Shown here one piece after another: positions 31,217-31,524 of a stretch of 31,524 nucleotides of DNA. The stretch's first letter is position 1, and every line of letters starts with the position of its first letter. Origin of the DNA: Candidatus Woesearchaeota archaeon (GTDB taxonomy: Archaea; Nanobdellota; Nanobdellia; Woesearchaeales; CG1-02-33-12); contig JAFCEA010000003.1 in the NCBI GenBank assembly GCA_017609385.1, positions 1 through 31,524 of the forward strand, given 5' to 3'. The position numbers and the translations under genes were made by a program. Under the pieces are notes generated by a model. That model saw nothing but the letters and a program-made list of their open reading frames with translations, was not told the origin of the DNA and ran no database searches.

Positions 31217-31524
31217 ATGAAAACAACAAAAATAGGAAACAAAACAATCGGAGAAAACCATCCTGTTTTCATAATAGCAGAGGCCGGAGTTAATCATAAT
31301 GGAGATTTTGAGCTGGCCAAGAAATTGATAGATACAGCAAAAGATTCAGGTGCAGATGCTGTTAAGTTCCAGACATTTAAGACAGAAAATGTTGTTACAA
31401 AGTATGCTGGAATGGCTGAATACCAGGAAAAGAACATTGGCAAGAAAGAGACAATGCAGGAGATGATAAAAAAACTTGAAATAAGCTATGATAGCTTTGA
31501 TAAATTAAAAAACTATTGCGATGA
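31217..31524 (+). CDS. neuB: N-acetylneuraminate/legionaminate synthase, C-terminus cut by window edge
   Basis: The first 102 codons are visible, open to the end of the window. VFIIAEAGVNHNGDFELAKKLID is the hallmark N-terminus of NeuB/LegI/PseI synthases, followed by SGADAVKFQTF with its substrate-binding lysine. It begins four bases after the cytidylyltransferase, in an apparently co-transcribed set. Which nonulosonic acid it makes cannot be told from this fragment. Confidence 0.9.
   Translation, partial: MKTTKIGNKTIGENHPVFIIAEAGVNHNGDFELAKKLIDTAKDSGADAVKFQTFKTENVVTKYAGMAEYQEKNIGKKETMQEMIKKLEISYDSFDKLKNYCD

Noticed and set aside
30998..31297. Minus-strand open frame of about 99 codons
   Set aside because: It is antisense to the cytidylyltransferase and neuB, composed mostly of Leu/Phe/Ser from AT-rich antisense codons, with no domain or start signal.
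1..31524. CRISPR arrays, tRNA/rRNA genes, insertion sequences
   Set aside because: No regularly spaced repeats, no cloverleaf-type sequence and no transposase motifs were found; the only dispersed repeats are the 80-bp pair and the 36-bp promoter pair.

Overview
This AT-rich window looks archaeal. Several genes start at or just downstream of a BRE/TATA promoter (for example CGAAAGATTTATAAAG at 8117 and CGAAAGATTTAAATAA at 28940) with little or no leader. Others have GGTGA/GGGGGTGA-type ribosome sites. It also carries an archaeal-style Lrp/AsnC regulator, UPF0104 and DPM1-like membrane glycosylation genes, and HEPN/nucleotidyltransferase pairs. A small-genome DPANN lineage such as Woesearchaeota or Pacearchaeota is my best guess, but no rRNA or other phylogenetic marker is present to confirm it. 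Almost all of the window is one large cell-surface polysaccharide / glycoprotein-glycan locus.

Layout: (i) 1-5407, minus strand: a tightly packed operon with a UDP-glucuronate 4-epimerase-like SDR, a DPM1-like glycosyltransferase, a FrhB-like/methyltransferase fusion, a UPF0104 flippase-like membrane protein and a truncated multi-membrane glycosyltransferase. (ii) 5408-9650: a 327-base divergent spacer and then two HEPN/MNT toxin-antitoxin-like pairs either side of a UDP-sugar dehydrogenase. This segment is bracketed by two copies of an 80-bp direct repeat. (iii) 9651-12099: an AlbA_2/ATPase regulator convergent with galE. (iv) 12182-20399: a Wzx-type flippase followed by a complete GDP-D-glycero-D-manno-heptose pathway (HddA, GmhA, fused HddC-GmhB), an SDR, a C-methyltransferase, an RmlC-like epimerase and another SDR. 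Together these suggest a modified, possibly C-methylated heptose. (v) 20392-22711: a methyltransferase and a zinc-insert SDR with clearly different arginine codon use, probably acquired separately. (vi) 22729-28871: O-methyltransferases, glycosyltransferases and a ParB-like protein that assemble and decorate the glycan. (vii) 28978 to the end: an Lrp regulator leading an overlapping operon of two NeuB-type synthases and an SpsF-type cytidylyltransferase, which implies a CMP-nonulosonic (sialic-acid-like) sugar. One NeuB-type gene contains an 18-A run.

The most notable points are: the GDP-heptose pathway with its modifying enzymes in an apparent archaeon; the repeat-bracketed HEPN/MNT island with distinct palindromic operators; the FrhB-methyltransferase fusion; an apparent 37-residue internal deletion in the UDP-sugar dehydrogenase; a 36-bp promoter shared by two separate sugar genes; and possible slippage sites (A7, A18, and an 11-bp tandem repeat) in surface or regulatory genes. 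All functions were assigned by reading motifs, without database searches.
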